A DNA stretch of 64,000 bases from assembly GCA_029747015.1 (NCBI GenBank), contig JAKOGI010000822.1, forward strand, positions 333,621 to 397,620, in the 5' to 3' direction. The position numbers were made by a program, and so were the translations under genes. The notes below the pieces were generated by a model that searched no databases, was not told the DNA's origin, and saw nothing but the letters and a program-made list of their open reading frames with translations. Shown in pieces: positions 1 through 12,419 of this stretch. Position 1 is the stretch's first letter. Each line of letters starts with the position of its first letter. The DNA comes from Carnegiea gigantea. Taxonomy: Eukaryota; Streptophyta; Magnoliopsida; Caryophyllales; Cactaceae.

Positions 1-314
1 GGGGGGACACTAGTAGGGGTTCTAATACAAAATTAGCATTTTAGCTTAATCACAATCCAAAATCCATATGCTATAATTTCATATGATCTAAGAATTAGTT
101 AGATGAGCCTAGGAGAGTAGAGATGCTGAATAACTAAAAGAAGGGGCGTACTAACCTGTGGTCGATAAACCTCCCCATTATATGTATGAGCTCCTGTCAC
201 TAATCTAGAAGAGAGGGGTTTCACACATCTGCGGTCTTTCAATGTAGCTTGATACAGTACAACTTGAGATTCCAAACGTGCAACGACTTACATAGTGTTT
301 AATATCATTTGCTG

Positions 315-2666
315 TTACTGCTGCATTCTATTTTGTTGCTGGACAAATACATTTTGTAGGTGATGTAACTTGGCAGTAGTGGCATCGTCAATTACGATTT
401 CTCCATCGTTCCTTGTTATCAATGAACCATCATGTAGGCGTTTCACTTGTGATTTAGTAACTCCCGTTCCAAACAATCGGGCTCGTCCAGGCTTATCATC
501 ACCCATGAAATATATCAAAACTTCCTTATCTATTTCAACTTCACTGGCATACAACCCACTAACCCTGTGACTTTCCATCCTCGCATTAGCATTATTCTAC
601 ATCATGAAATTAGAAACATGCTTTAGAATAGTGGCGGCTTTGTCTACCACCCATGCATTAATATGAAAGAACAAGTGAAATATATGCCATGAAAGTTGTG
701 GATTCAACTTCTACAAAAGATCCACTCTTCCATCTATGGGTGGCATCAAAAAACTCTACATATCCAGCTTGCCTTTTATTCTTCTCTTCCTATCAGAAAT
801 GACCAGGGGGTCATATTATTGGGATATTGAAGTCCTGCAAATTAAACATACTAGCAGATAAAAAAAACTCACAAATTCTGCACGACATTATGCAAAACTC
901 TTACTCCCTGTTGTGTGCATGTGTGACTTCAATGCCCGTGCAGCCTTTCCATTTTGTGAGTATTTCTATCAATGAGAAATGTAGGAGTAACTCCAACTCA
1001 TGGAGACACAAAAAGCAGTTCTCGATCCTTTTGCTTAGCCAAAAAAATAAGCGATTTCTTCCGTTCTCATTAGAGTACCTTGAATTCAGCCAATTTTATA
1101 TAGTTCTTGTACTTAGACCATTAAGGAACCAAAAAATCTTTTGGGCGGGGGTGTTTATCAAGCTGTTCCTTAATTTCACTTACAGCAAATTGTTGTTACT
1201 TCAAAGTTTGTTCTAACTCATCACCAAATAGCCCTGCAACTTACAGAATTGTCTTCAAGTTTTTTCGTAGATTACCTTCAGCTTGTTAGAAAAGTTCTTT
1301 GTTCTGCTTATGCCTCATGCTTCGAAACTTGATGCCAAAAATGTCATTAAGAGCCTTCTCAACATCAACATGTTTAGGAATCAAAAATTTTAGCTGCGAA
1401 ATATTTAAAAAAAGTTAATAATATAAAAAGTAAAATATAATTGGTAAATTCAACTTGTCTAACAAAATTTATTTTGTAACTCATCAAATATTTATCCTCA
1501 TCTGTTATTGCAACTCAAATACTTTTGCAACTTTTGATTAAAAATTAACATAAATATAAAACTGCATTAAGAACCATTTAAGAAAAATTTATAGCTTACC
1601 CATAGATTCCTCAATAGTTTACCACCATAGTTTTCCTTCACCTCCCTAAAATCTTTAGCATCACGAGGGCAAAGATTTGGCTCTTTCATCAATGACGCTA
1701 TCCACCTACTCAACGCACTTCGAGAATCTCCAATTGGTTGCCCAGCACTATTAAATTGTACCAAAAGCCTCTCACCATCTCGTAACTTATGTATATCCTT
1801 TGACTTGAAATCCTTCTTCTTTGTTATGTTCCCACTTTCATTTGTATATATGTTTAAAGGAGAATATCTTAACTTATTAAAATTATGGAAAATAATATTA
1901 GTTGTAAAGGATGTACGACAAGCATATCTCCAAATAGACAAGTAACTTATGCTTTGACCTCAGAAGGAAAAAAAGGAACTAAAATATTACCAACAATCTC
2001 AATGACTTTTCCAAAACTCTCATGATCTACTATTGGGTCTTGTGCTGAATTTGAGTGATCACTCATTGCATTTGACTCCTTATCATCTGAATGTGTCTCT
2101 TATGCTTCATTGCTTGAGGGTTGTGATTGAGAATTAGAATCTGGAGATTGACAACAGTTATAACGAGATGCCATTGGCTAGAAAAATGTAGGTTTTAATT
2201 GAGAATTACATGATGATGGTGATAGTTGATTATTATTTGGAACATAAGATGATGGCCTCTCAACTTGTGGCTGAAATTTGGTAGCAAAGGTTGGTGTATA
2301 TGGCAGAGTCTGCACAAAAGAAGAATGTTGCATAAAATGTGATTCATTGCCCAATGATCCAAGAGGCTGTAAATGTGTATTACTGACAGATGCAGAAACA
2401 CAAGGTTGACCAGTAGCCATATTTGGTGAAGTGGTATGGAAAAAACTTAAGAAATTATACGGCGTGGGACTTGTAGATGGCAGAGAGGTGGAAAGAGGGG
2501 ATAATGTAATAGGTGGCTGCACACAAACAACAGGCTGAGGATGCGAAAGATGTTCATTTGAGGCTGGCTTTAATTGGGAATTGGGCTGTTCAGGTGGGGA
2601 CTGAGATAAATTGGCTTGGTAAGGTGTCTTTGAATTTTGTAGCCTCGTTTTTCTACTTCTATACAT
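315..2666 (-). pseudogene. TNPA-like second gene of the CACTA element (decayed)
   Basis: In En/Spm-type elements this second gene encodes the protein that binds subterminal repeats. Three coding blocks remain in minus-strand order. Block 2666-2178 starts MYRSRKT and is a Pro/Ser/Gln-rich low-complexity arm. Block 1941-1567 holds GERLLVQFNSAGQPIGDSRS and CPRDAKDFREVKENYGGKLL, which match the conserved region of plant Ptta/En/Spm proteins (transposase_24-like). Block 578-315 holds FMGDDKPGRARLFGTGV and then a short Gln-rich tail. More homologous peptide can be read around 1480-1220 (HVDVEKALNDIFGIKFRSM), broken by stops. The gaps are partly introns and partly decay. Family call by motif recognition; exon borders not resolved. 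Confidence 0.65.
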
Positions 2667-2712
2667 TTTGTGATGATTGGGACAGCTGAAAATCAATAAA
2701 AAATATATTGAC

Positions 2713-5700
2713 CTATTTACATTTAAAAAGCACCACCTTAGACCTTCCATAGTCATCTAACTCATAAATTTCATGGATCTGCCCATAATAATTTTGTGAT
2801 ATACCGTTTCCTCCAATACCTTCTACAACTACACCAGAGTTTTGAGTATTCCTTTGGAGTTCACGGTCCTTGGTATGAAATTGATACCCATTGATAATAA
2901 AAGCCTTATACTTTTTAACATGAGTACTCGGGCCTCGAGCAAGGGCTATTATTTCTTCTCCACAATTTTCGCTCTTCATGGATAACACCTACAATTGTTT
3001 GATATAACTATCATAACAAGACCTATAATTTATCATGAAATATGTTTTATGAGTGTTGTTGAACCTGGTCACGAAGTCAAGAAGAGAAATCTTCTATAAT
3101 CCACTTAACTTCCAGTTGGTCAGTAACTCTTCCACAATAAGTAGTACGTCGTTTATAAAAGAATTTTCTATAACAATCAGTAGGATAAATTTGTTATGGA
3201 TTTTAACATGATTAGATTATTGCTTTTCAGCAGATAATGGTACTTACTCCAAATAAGGGTTGATGTGGTCACTGTGTAATAACACATAACGATGTGCTTG
3301 AGCATGTGAGTTATCATCAAGTTGGACACTCTCAATTGCTCCAGTAATACGACCCCCTGAATTGAACAAGTACTTTTCCTTATGAACCTTACTATCATCA
3401 TTTCTTTGAGCATGATTTAGTCGAGTCTCAACACCCTTAAAATACATTGAACAAAAGATATGACACTCATTTGCAATGTACCTTTTTGCCATTGAGCCCT
3501 CCGGTTGAGCTCTATTACCAACACTTGATTTTAGGACCACTAGAAACCTTTACAAGTTTCATAAAAATTTTTATTAGTATAAAAATATAATTAATTCAAA
3601 AAAAATCACAAGAAATTCAAATTTTATCTTTCGATAGGGTACATCCATTGATAAAAAACAGGGCCTCCAAGTTTGGCTTCTGAGACCAAATGAATGATCA
3701 AATGAACCATGATAGTAAAAAAACTAGGGAGAAATATTGCCTCTAGATCACACAACGTTTATGCAACTCGATTTTACAGTTCATCTAATTCACAAGGATT
3801 AAGTACTTTCGTACAGATTGCCTTAAAAAAATAACATAATTCAGATATCACCTTCACCACCTTTTTTTGATCATCAGAATGCATGGAGGCCCCACATGCA
3901 ATAGGCAAAAGATCCTGTATTAAAATATAACAATCAGGGCTCTTTAGATTAGTAAGCTTTCGATCTTTCAAATTGACCCCCTTAGATATATTTGATGCAT
4001 ATCCATCAGGAACCTTAAGGTCTTTTAGCACATATAAGAAAGCACCCTTCTCAGAAGCTGATAAAGTGTAGCACGCATTAGGTATATAAGACTTCTTGTT
4101 AGGATGATCAATCACATGGAGTTCTGGCCTTACACCCATGTCCATTAAATCCCTTCGTGCTGTCTCATTGTCTTTAGACTTTCCATCAACATTTAGCAAT
4201 GTCCGAGGCAAATTATCGCAAACATTTTTCTCAATGTGCATCACATCGAGATTGTGTCTAAGAAGATTATGTTCCTAATAAGGTAAATCAAAGAAGATAC
4301 TTCTTTTCTTCGATAGTACTTGCTCCCCATCAACATCATCTTTAATAAAATCATCATTAGCATTCTCAACAAGAACAACATGAGCAGTTGAGTTAGGATC
4401 GTTAACAGCATGTTCCTGGAAAGCACAAGGTTTGAGATTACTTCTATCTTCTCTTACCCTCTTATTTGAGGATTTAGAAGTCTTTCCATATTTGAAGGAA
4501 ATTCCATTCAACTTTTTTAGTATATCATATCCACTTGGCTGGGTTGGAGGGCTACCAAACTCCATAGAGCCATCAAACATATCTCTTTGAAGTCGATATG
4601 GATGGTTCGGTTCTAGCCACCTTTGATGGCCCATGTAGCTAAATTTTTTTCATGCTTTAGCCAAATGGAATGGGTGAAGGTAGTACAACTAGGACAAGCA
4701 ACATGACCCTTACTACTCGAACCAGATAAATTTGTATAAGCAGGGAAATCATTTGTAGTAGAGTGAAGAGCTGCCTGTAATGTGAAATGCTCTTTAGCAA
4801 AAGCATCATAAGCATCTATGCCATTCCATAGAATATTCAACATATGTATTAAAGGTTGCAAATAAACATCAATATCATTTATAGGACCTTTCTCCCTAGG
4901 AATAATCATTGACAAGATGAATGATGTTTGTTTCATACACAACCAATGGGGTAAGTTGTATGGGATCAATATAACTGGCCAAGTACTATATGTAGTACTT
5001 ATTGTACGAAAAGGGTTAAACCCATCACTTGCAAGTCCAAGCCTAACACTACGGGGGTCTGAGGCAAACCCTTCATATCGATTATCAAACTCCTTCGAAG
5101 CTAAACCATCTGCTGGATGCCTCAATTTTCCATCTCTTGGACGATTAGTGTGGTTCCATCTCATATCTTTAGCCGTTGTTGCACATGAATAAATTCTTTT
5201 CAATCTTGGAATCAATGGAAAATAACGCAACACTTTGGCAGGCTTCGGCTTTACTGCCTTACCAGAATTCAGGTCATCTGCTTCTGTATTTTCAGCTTCA
5301 TAATGCTGAGTCTTATATCGAGAAGCCCCACAAACATTACATGACTGTTCATTTATTGTTGGACCCCAATATAACATACAATCATTGGGACATGCATGGA
5401 TTTTTTCATAACCAAGGCCTAACTCATTTGTCAACATCTTAAACTCATTTGTGGAAGATGGCAAAGATGTCAAAAATGGAAAGACATCCTTTAAAAGTTC
5501 CAACAACATGGTAAAAATCTTATTGGACAATCCACCTAGACATTTAAGATAATACAACTGCAAGTTGAATGCTAACTTTGAATATTTGCACCCATCGTAA
5601 AGCTTTTCATCACAATCATCCACTAGTTTTTGAAATCTAATAGCATTAACATTTGGTAAAGGACTTGGGTGTTGTGTATCTGATTGAATATTGTTATGAG

Positions 5701-6175
5701 TAACATCAACATCTCCATCCCTATCTTAGTCTGCATCTACGGCCATGTTCTTAATGATTTCTGTTGTTTCACCTGTTTCTCTATCAATATCATCTTAGTC
5801 AGTATTTGAGCTTACAGAGGCATGTCTTACCACATCCCAAAGCAGTGACCTCAAATCATGCATAGTTTCAGAATTGAGACAAGCTGCGCTTGTTTGACCA
5901 AATTGAGGCATTAAATTTTCAGTGCCAGAAGTGCCATGTTCTGGTGTCATTTTTTCCCCATGAAACACCCATGTGGTATAACCATGCAAAAACCCATATT
6001 TTAGAATATGACTATGAATAGCATCACATATCCATCTTTTCTCATTGCAACACCTCACACATCGATAAGATATTGTCCCCTACACAACTTTTTCACTTGC
6101 AAAATGAATAAAATGCCTGGCCCCTTCCCTATAAGCTTGGCTATGAATAGGTAATTTGATACAAGTTTTGTCCAT
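2713..6175 (-). pseudogene. TNP2-like CACTA transposase (Transpos_assoc, Transposase_21, DUF4218, DUF4216)
   Basis: This is the catalytic transposase of a CACTA element. Reading on the minus strand, ATG at 6175-6173 opens MDKTCIKLPIHSQAYREGAR, and the transposon-associated domain follows to about 5950 (RCCNEKRWICDAIHSHILKY). The Transposase_21 region occupies 5623-4613 (LGYEKIHACPNDCMLYWG; NVCGASRYKT) and continues, after a frameshift near 4630, with MGHQRWLEPNHPYRLQRDMF. The LDVMHIEKNVCDNL block lies near 4230, DUF4218 spans about 3990-3244 (IMVHLIIHLVSEAKLGGPVF near 3700), and DUF4216 lies at 2988-2713 (FIINGYQFHTKDRELQRNTQ). At least three in-frame stops (near 6080, 5800 and 5728) and several frameshifts kill it. 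Domain order and length fit an originally full-length TNP2. Confidence 0.88.
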
Positions 6176-6376
6176 TCTGTCAAAAGCATGACAATTTAAT
6201 TCTTCCTATTTAAAAAAAGACATTATCTTATAAATGAAGGTGGCTACTAGCACTAAGCTTGGCTATGAATAGGTAATTTGATCCAAGTTTTGTCCATTAT
6301 GTCAAAAGCATGAAAATTTAATTCTTCCTATTCAAAAAAAGACATTATCTCATAAATAAAGGTGGCCACTAGCACT
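6133..6376. repeat. 122-bp tandem duplication over the TNP2 start
   Basis: Two copies, 6133-6254 and 6255-6376, start with AAGCTTGGCTATGAATAGG and are about 95% alike. Each carries the minus-strand ATG and first codons of TNP2, so a second start-like segment sits directly upstream of the real one. The few differences suggest duplication after the element had inserted. Confidence 0.9.
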
Positions 6377-6379
6377 ACT

Positions 6380-8100
6380 GCACCATAAACTTCATCAAGG
6401 GAGTTGACACTCATCAGTTCACCAGTATCATTCTGTTATTATTTAGATTGATTAGTAGCTAGTAGCATTAATAGAGTAAACTAAATAGAAAACAATATTA
6501 AAACTATCTAAGCATGTTATACTAAATGTCTAAAACATTGTACTTGTCAGTTTCATCATAAAAAATAATTATATTTTGTTAGTCTCTTTCTCTAATTCAC
6601 TAGCTTATGCATTTATCCCTATAATATTTGGACTGCAAACTAATACTGAGATATAAAATACCTTAAAACAATTTCAATATGAACTGTAACTCAATGTATC
6701 AAACCCTAGAGGACAAATATTAAAATTAGAATAGCATTAGCAACATACAACGCATGGTAAATTATATAATATGATAGTCCAAAGACATGGGGACAACATC
6801 CTGTATAGAATTGAACAAAGCTTAAATAGCATTGCATCCTAATAAAACAATAATAATCTATCTTTTTTTTTTCTTTTCTTCTCCTTACCTTCCCTTGCTT
6901 AACAAAGTACTATCTTACAAAACTAAACACGCTCCATATATTTAATTATGTGCTTCTTCAAAAACTTAGAGTGATGGTGTAATACATCAGCAAGACCTAC
7001 ACTTATGGAACATATGACCTGACTGAGTTCTCTTAATATGATGGTATAACCACAATTACATGATAAAAATGACATTTGATTATATGCCAAAAAAATCTAA
7101 CTCAATTACATTTTTTTTTCCCTAGGGAATGAACAAGGGGAAAAACATCTTTACGAAAAAAGATAGTAGTAACAAAACATGCAAACTCTGTCTGAAAAAC
7201 TTTAGTCCATATATCTCATTATGTCTATTCATTGAGCAAATTAACAATGGTGAGATAACCAAACTACCCATCAAAAATTACACCAAAATAAGAGTGCTCC
7301 AAGATGAAGATCAAAAACTAGGACTCTTCCCAATAATCAAAATCAATCAATTAAGTGAAATTGAATTTCATCGTCTAATTCAAAACCCCAGTTCCGAAAT
7401 TACATCACCTTGGAAATAGAGACAAAGATTTTGTTGGAGTTAATACTTGAAATCTTGAAATTCTTTTCCAGAAAAAAAAAATCTGCCTTCTTTGACTTTT
7501 GGAAAGACCCCTTGATGGAGCATTTGCTGGGATAGCACGAGAACTAATATATCAGATAAATCAAGGCGTTAGGGAAATTGTAATTGATCAAGCAGTCGTG
7601 AATTGCAATTCAAATGTTGGATTTTTCCTAAATGAACAAATTTTTTAGCTGAGCAAAGTCTTAGTCCGAGCAGAGGTGCACGCGGAAATGACAATCATGG
7701 AGAAGAAGAGAAATTCTAACAAGGTAGTGCATAATTAGTTGGAAATTAACAGCATTCAAGGTAAGAAAACCTAAAACCAAAATTAATAACCATTCAAGAT
7801 GAGAATACCTAGCTTAGTTTCCGAATCAAGCAAAAAAGGCAAAGCGATACAAGAGTATTTCAATTAAAACCATTGAAGATGGGACTACTTCTTGCTACTG
7901 ATGTGTGAGCGAAGGCAGCGAAGGCTCCTCGTGGTGGCTAGCAGTGTGAGAAGGAAAACCGGTCTGTAAGCGTGAAACCATCAGACTGTGAGAGGAAGGT
8001 TTTTTGCAATTTTAGAATATCTATAGTGTAGAATGTTCTATATATATCCCACCCCTTCTAACCCATCTTAAAAAGTTAAAAATAGAAAAATTTGAGCAAT
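6380..8100. other. CACTA 5' region, mostly non-coding
   Basis: AT-rich sequence between the transposase start and the subterminal region. It contains the transposon promoter side, but no confident promoter motif was recognised. The only long open frame is on the plus strand at 7129-7419 and is listed separately. Confidence 0.6.
7129..7419 (+). CDS. Unrecognised 96-residue ORF inside the CACTA 5' region
   Basis: An uninterrupted plus-strand frame begins ATGAACAAGGGG and encodes a Lys-rich basic protein. It has a CxxC pair in KTCKLCLKNF near residues 16-25 and a segment QDEDQKLGLFPIIKINQLS near residues 59-77. It lies opposite in sense to the transposase genes. The neighbouring CACTA genes are full of stops, so an intact frame here is mildly surprising, but 96 codons in AT-rich DNA can arise by chance. 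It could be a captured host gene fragment or a fortuitous ORF. No family is recognised and no function is proposed. Confidence 0.25.
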   Translation: MNKGKNIFTKKDSSNKTCKLCLKNFSPYISLCLFIEQINNGEITKLPIKNYTKIRVLQDEDQKLGLFPIIKINQLSEIEFHRLIQNPSSEITSPWK

Positions 8101-8123
8101 TAAAAGGCAATGGAAATTTTTTC

Positions 8124-8411
8124 TTTGGCGGTTTCGTTTCTTAATGACCCGCCAATGCCAAAAATTGGGTCCAAATTCTGGACTTCAATATTACTAGTCT
8201 TATCCAAGTGTATCAAAAGACTATAAAATTTTGTTGCACCTTTGGAAGTATATCTAAGACTATTTTAATTAAATAGTTAGACTTAAAGGTGGAGCAAATA
8301 TTTAGCTACATTTGACTTGTAACTAATGGAAAACAAACCTTATTTTTAGCTTTTGCATTTAAATAAAGTGTAACAATATCACTATAACTACTGGAACATT
8401 TTGTTGTAGTG
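8124..8411 (-). repeat. CACTA subterminal region and terminal sequence
   Basis: The terminus TAGTG is at 8407-8411. Inside it, an inverted pair TTGGCGG (8125-8131) and CCGCCAA (8149-8155) forms a short hairpin-like motif, as expected of subterminal repeats bound by TNPA-type proteins. Binding is inferred from the element class. Confidence 0.6.
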
Positions 8412-8982
8412 TGTATTTAGTTCTATAAAACAAAGAATTTCATCTAATGTAAGACTCCAATCTTTCTTATTCGGCCTAACAACCTTTTTTAATATGGGCT
8501 TTTGAGTTACATGATGTTTGGATAACCAAACACCTAAGGTTTTATTACAAAAAGCATTCCCCTATTACTAGTAATTGCTCTAGGCAGTCCAGTTCTATAC
8601 AAAACAAGAGATTTAACAAGTTTTACCATAGTTTTATCATTAGCTTTAATAGCCATAGCTTCAATCCACTTAGATACATAATGAATGAGCATAAGAATGT
8701 AAATAAAACCAAAAGAAGAGGGAAAGGGTTCTATGAAATCAACACCCGATACTTCAAAACTCTCACAAACATACACATTATGTGGAGGCATTTGATTCCT
8801 TCTAGATAAATTAATAGTCTTCTTCCTACTTTGCATCTTGTGCAAACTTCGTAGATATCTTTAAAAATAGTGGAGTAGAAAAACCCACATTTAAGAACGT
8901 GTGTTAGTCTCTTGGGTCCAAAATATCCCTCATGTACAGAAAGAGTGACAAAAAGTTTAAATAGAATGAAATTCACTATCAT
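8412..8982 (-). pseudogene. Integrase fragment of the Athila-like element
   Basis: On the minus strand, an integrase zinc-binding-like stretch (8982-8731: LSVHEGYFGPKRLTHVLKCG, IYEVCTRC) passes by frameshift into the catalytic core (8845-8534: GVDFIEPFPSSFGFIYILM, HYVSKWIEAMAIKANDKTM). The second catalytic aspartate appears replaced: ITSNRG stands where ISDRG is usual. After another frameshift the core continues as NKKDWSLTLDE near 8450 and stops at the CACTA junction. The protein is plainly non-functional. Confidence 0.8.
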
Positions 8983-9037
8983 CTACCCAATGCCTTGCGA
9001 TCTAATCTCCATGAAATTTTCATAAATATGGCTCATT

Positions 9038-9629
9038 CTAAACATAACATTTAGAATGTGCTCTTATCTTCTCCTTTTGGGCTCTAAACAGGTATTTAGG
9101 AAAAGTTCTGGCAATTGTGTAATTAACTATATGAGCATAACAAGGCAACCAATTAGTGACAACATATAAAGTCTCACTAGGTAAACAATCACTAAATGGA
9201 TTACTGCTCTCACCATTTTCTAGCCTACTTAGATGATCAACCACTAAATTTTTAGCTCCTTTCTTGTCTCTAATCTCCAATTAGAATTCTTAAGACCCAT
9301 CTAGTCAATTTAGATTTTGAGTCATCCTTGCTCAGTAGATGTTTAATAGAAAAATGATCAATATAAATAGTAATTTTAACTCCTAGTAGATAAGGATGAA
9401 ACTTTTCAATAGTGAAAGCAACAACATAAATTTCCTTTTCTATATCAGTGTAGTTACACAGCGCTAGATCTAAAGTTCTGGAACCAAAATAGATCACATG
9501 AGGTATTTTCCCTACTCTTTGACCTAAGACTATCCCCACTGCCTTGTCACTAACATCACACATGTGTTTGAAAGGTAAGGCCCAGTTAAGGGGTTGTACT
9601 ATAGGAGTGGTAGTTAATTTCAATTTCAA
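9038..9629 (-). pseudogene. RNase H domain of the Athila-like element
   Basis: Minus-strand block 9629-9270 encodes the RT-linked RNase H (MCDVSDKAVGIVLGQRVGKI; FGSRTLDLALCNYTDIEKEI; IDHFSIKHLLSKDDSKSKLT). Block 9280-9038 continues with KKGAKNLVVDHLSRLENGES, the usual connection to the integrase. The two overlap in different frames, so a frameshift separates them. The domain would degrade RNA in RNA-DNA hybrids during reverse transcription. Confidence 0.85.
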
Positions 9630-9770
9630 TTGGTCGAAAGCTTATCTTTTGTAAGTAAAGCACACAAAATGTAGAGTATCTTTTGAAAGTAATGCACATA
9701 AAGGGCAGACAATCTCAAAAAAGATCCTTGATAAATCTTCTATAAAACCTACCATGACTTAAAAATGACC

Positions 9771-10437
9771 TCACCTCCTTAACACACTGTGAATAGGCAA
9801 AGATTGAATGATGCCTACTTTGGCCTTGTCAACCTTTAATCCCTTAGGTGATACTGCATGACCTAGTACTACCCCATACTCTACCATGAAATGACACTTT
9901 TCAAGAACAAGTAACAAATTAGTCTTAATGTAACACTTAAGCACTAAAGTAAGATGATGTAAGTGTTCATCAAATGAATAAACGTGTACAATAGAATCAT
10001 CTATGAAAATTTCCATAATTTTGGTGATAAATCCCCAAAAAAATGCTCATCATGCATTATCTTAAATGTAACAGGAGCATTACATAGAACAAACAACATC
10101 CTTTTAAAAGCATAGATACCAAAAGGATAGGTAAAAGTTATCTTTTTCTGATCCTTGGTAGCTATAGGTATTTGAATATAACCTAAATATCCATCTAGAA
10201 AGCAATAGTGTGACCTCTCAGCTAATCTTTCTAATATTTGATCCATAGAGGGCAGTGAAAACAATCTTTGTTTGTGGCCTTGTTTAGCTTTCTATAATCA
10301 ATGTACACTCTCCAGCCACTCTGGACTCTAGTAGGTACTAACTCATCTTCCTTGTTTTGAACCACTATTGTTGCCCCCTTTTCAGGAACCACATGAATTG
10401 GACTAACCCTCTCGAATTCAGCTCTAGGATATATCAT
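9771..10437 (-). pseudogene. Reverse transcriptase of the Athila-like element
   Basis: Minus-strand RT in three overlapping frames. Frame one, 10437-10231, has the N-terminal motif GWRVYIDYRKLNKATNKDCF. Frame two, 10264-10001, has QILERLAERSHYCFLDGYLG and FTYPFGIYAFKRMLFVLCNA. Frame three, 10016-9771, starts with the catalytic box FIDD in place of the usual Y/F-x-DD and includes LEKCHFMVEYGVVLGHAVS. Frameshifts near 10250 and 10010 separate them. The order and spacing are those of a complete palm-fingers RT. Confidence 0.88.
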
Positions 10438-10439
10438 CC

Positions 10440-12400
10440 CATCACCTAATCATTTTAGGATTGCTTGTTGAACTATTTTTGTCATAGGTGGGTTCAATCT
10501 CCTTTGAGGCTCTCTCTTAGTCTTAACATTTGACTCTAATGTGATCCTATGTGAACATAATGTGGATCCTTTAAGGTCTGCTAAAGTCCACCCTGATGCT
10601 TCACTATATTCTCTAATGCAAGTTTACCCTCTTGTTCAAATGTAAGTGCATTAGAGATTATAATAAGTAAGGCCTCATCATCCCCTAGTGACGCATACTT
10701 AAGATTTTCAGACAATGATTTCAATTCTAGTTTAGGGGGTGAAATGCGAAAGGGTACCAACTTTGTGTGACTTTAGCTACCTATGTTTATTAATTACATG
10801 CAATTCCAACAAAGACTTTTTGTTATCTACTAACTCATTATCAATATGGTAAGGGGCCTTTAAAAGACAAACTGATCCAAACCCTAAGCAAGCATAGCTC
10901 ACAATTCATCTTCATAAGACAATTCATCAACATCCTAGTGACAATACATCATAACATCAAGCGCATAAAGAGAGTTCACATTAACAAGAAATCTTATGGC
11001 ATCTTAATAAATTCACCATTAAATTCCATAGTCAATGTTCCTCCCTACACATCTGTTTTGTCCTAGATGTTTTAAGAAATGGTCTATTAAGTAGTATCGA
11101 AATGTCATGGTATGCATCACCCATGTCTAATATATAAAATCAGTAGGAAAAGCAAGATCATTTACTTAGGCTAAAGTATCATCTAAGACTTCATCTGGGT
11201 ATGCATTGCTCCTCTTAGCTAACTGAATGATTAGATTAGTTTTCTTTAACTCTCATAAATTCATTTTACCATAAACGAACCTGGGCATCACATTAATGGA
11301 ACTCCTATATCAAGCATGATTCTATCAATGCAAATATTTCCAATTTTACAACAATAGAGAATATACCTGAGTCCTTACATTTAGAGGGAAGTTTCTTTTA
11401 GAGAATATCAGACACATTTTTTTCCCACACTTACCTTTTCATTCCCTTTCAATTTACAATAGTACAAAGCTTTTTAAGGAACATAGCATAACGAGGAACC
11501 TGCTTAAAGATATCTAACAGATGAATGTTGATCTCTACCTTCTTAAATATTTCTAAGATTTCTTAGTCTGTCTCATTCACCTTAAGGGTTGTCCCTTTCA
11601 TTCTACTAGAAAAAGATGGTAATCGCTTGTAAGCTTCCTTCTTAATCTTAAATACTTCCTTAGCACTAGGAGTGGTATCTTGATCCTAATCAGGCTTAGG
11701 CTCATTGACCTCTATTTCATGCTCCACCTTTCCAATTTTCCTATGTTCCTTCAACTCTTTCCCACTCCTAAGTGTCATGACACTCACATTTTCCTTTGGG
11801 TTCTAGAAAGGTTAAGGTGGCAACCTATGTTGCAATTGGTTCCAATTAAGCATGTAGGTTGCTAACTATAGTATTGATAGTAGTCTGTCTCTCTTGGACC
11901 TGTTTAAGAGTTATCTCCATGTTTTAAAAGTGCCATTTTCATTTTTTCTGATCATCTATCTTTTTTATGACTTGCTTTAAAATTTATCCTATATCGAGCA
12001 GATAGTTGACGTGGTGGTTGGTCAAAACCAGGAGGTTAGTCCACATCTAATTAAGGTTAGGGTGGTCTCTCCATCTTTCATTGTAAGTGTTGGAGTATAG
12101 GTTATCATTCCTTTCACCTTGGTTAGAAAACACAACATTCACATCCTCCGCTTAGAATGTACAATAAGCATCAGTAAGATACTCCTCTAATAAACAACAA
12201 ATACCACACACTACTACTTTTCAAACCCCTCCAATGACTAGTTTGTTTAGCATAGCCTTGATATGAGACAATTAGGACTCTATAGATAGGCTTAAACTAA
12301 GCTCATTGACCTTCCTAAATTGGGTTTTTCTAGTTCTAAACTGTTGAGTGTTTTGGGTCATAATATTAAATAATTCTCTAGTTGAGTTAGAGTCTTATTA
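10440..12400 (-). pseudogene. Protease and gag region of the Athila-like element
   Basis: No long frame survives, but minus-strand peptides typical of the Athila/Tat gag-pro junction can be read near 11500-11300 (PRYAMFLKKLC, then ENVSDIL and KLPSKCKDSG). Gag-like, heavily mutated sequence continues to about 12400. Assignment rests on these short motifs and on position upstream of RT. Confidence 0.55.
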
Positions 12401-12419
12401 ACTAAAACTCATCGTATGG

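Larger units (their letters stand above)
1..8411 (-). mobile_element. CACTA (En/Spm-type) DNA transposon, degenerate, left end not resolved
   Basis: Minus-strand remnants of the two standard CACTA genes lie in the standard order: a TNP2-like transposase (6175 down to 2713) and then a TNPA-like gene (about 2666 down to 315). The right edge reads TAGTG at 8407-8411, so the element's 5' end on the minus strand begins CACTACAACAAAATG, a typical plant CACTA terminus. Immediately beyond it the sequence is Athila-type integrase, so this is a real junction. The 3' terminus is not secure: a CACTA at 8-12 is followed by unrelated bases, and the flanking triplets (GGA left, TGT right) do not match. The element may therefore extend off the window. 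All genes are broken by stops and frameshifts, so it is not autonomous. Class is sure; left extent is not. Confidence 0.85.

Noticed and set aside
8..12. CACTA at the far left as the 3' terminus of the transposon
   Set aside because: Bases after it do not match the confirmed right terminus beyond CACTA itself, and the flanking triplets GGA and TGT differ. Not enough to call an end.
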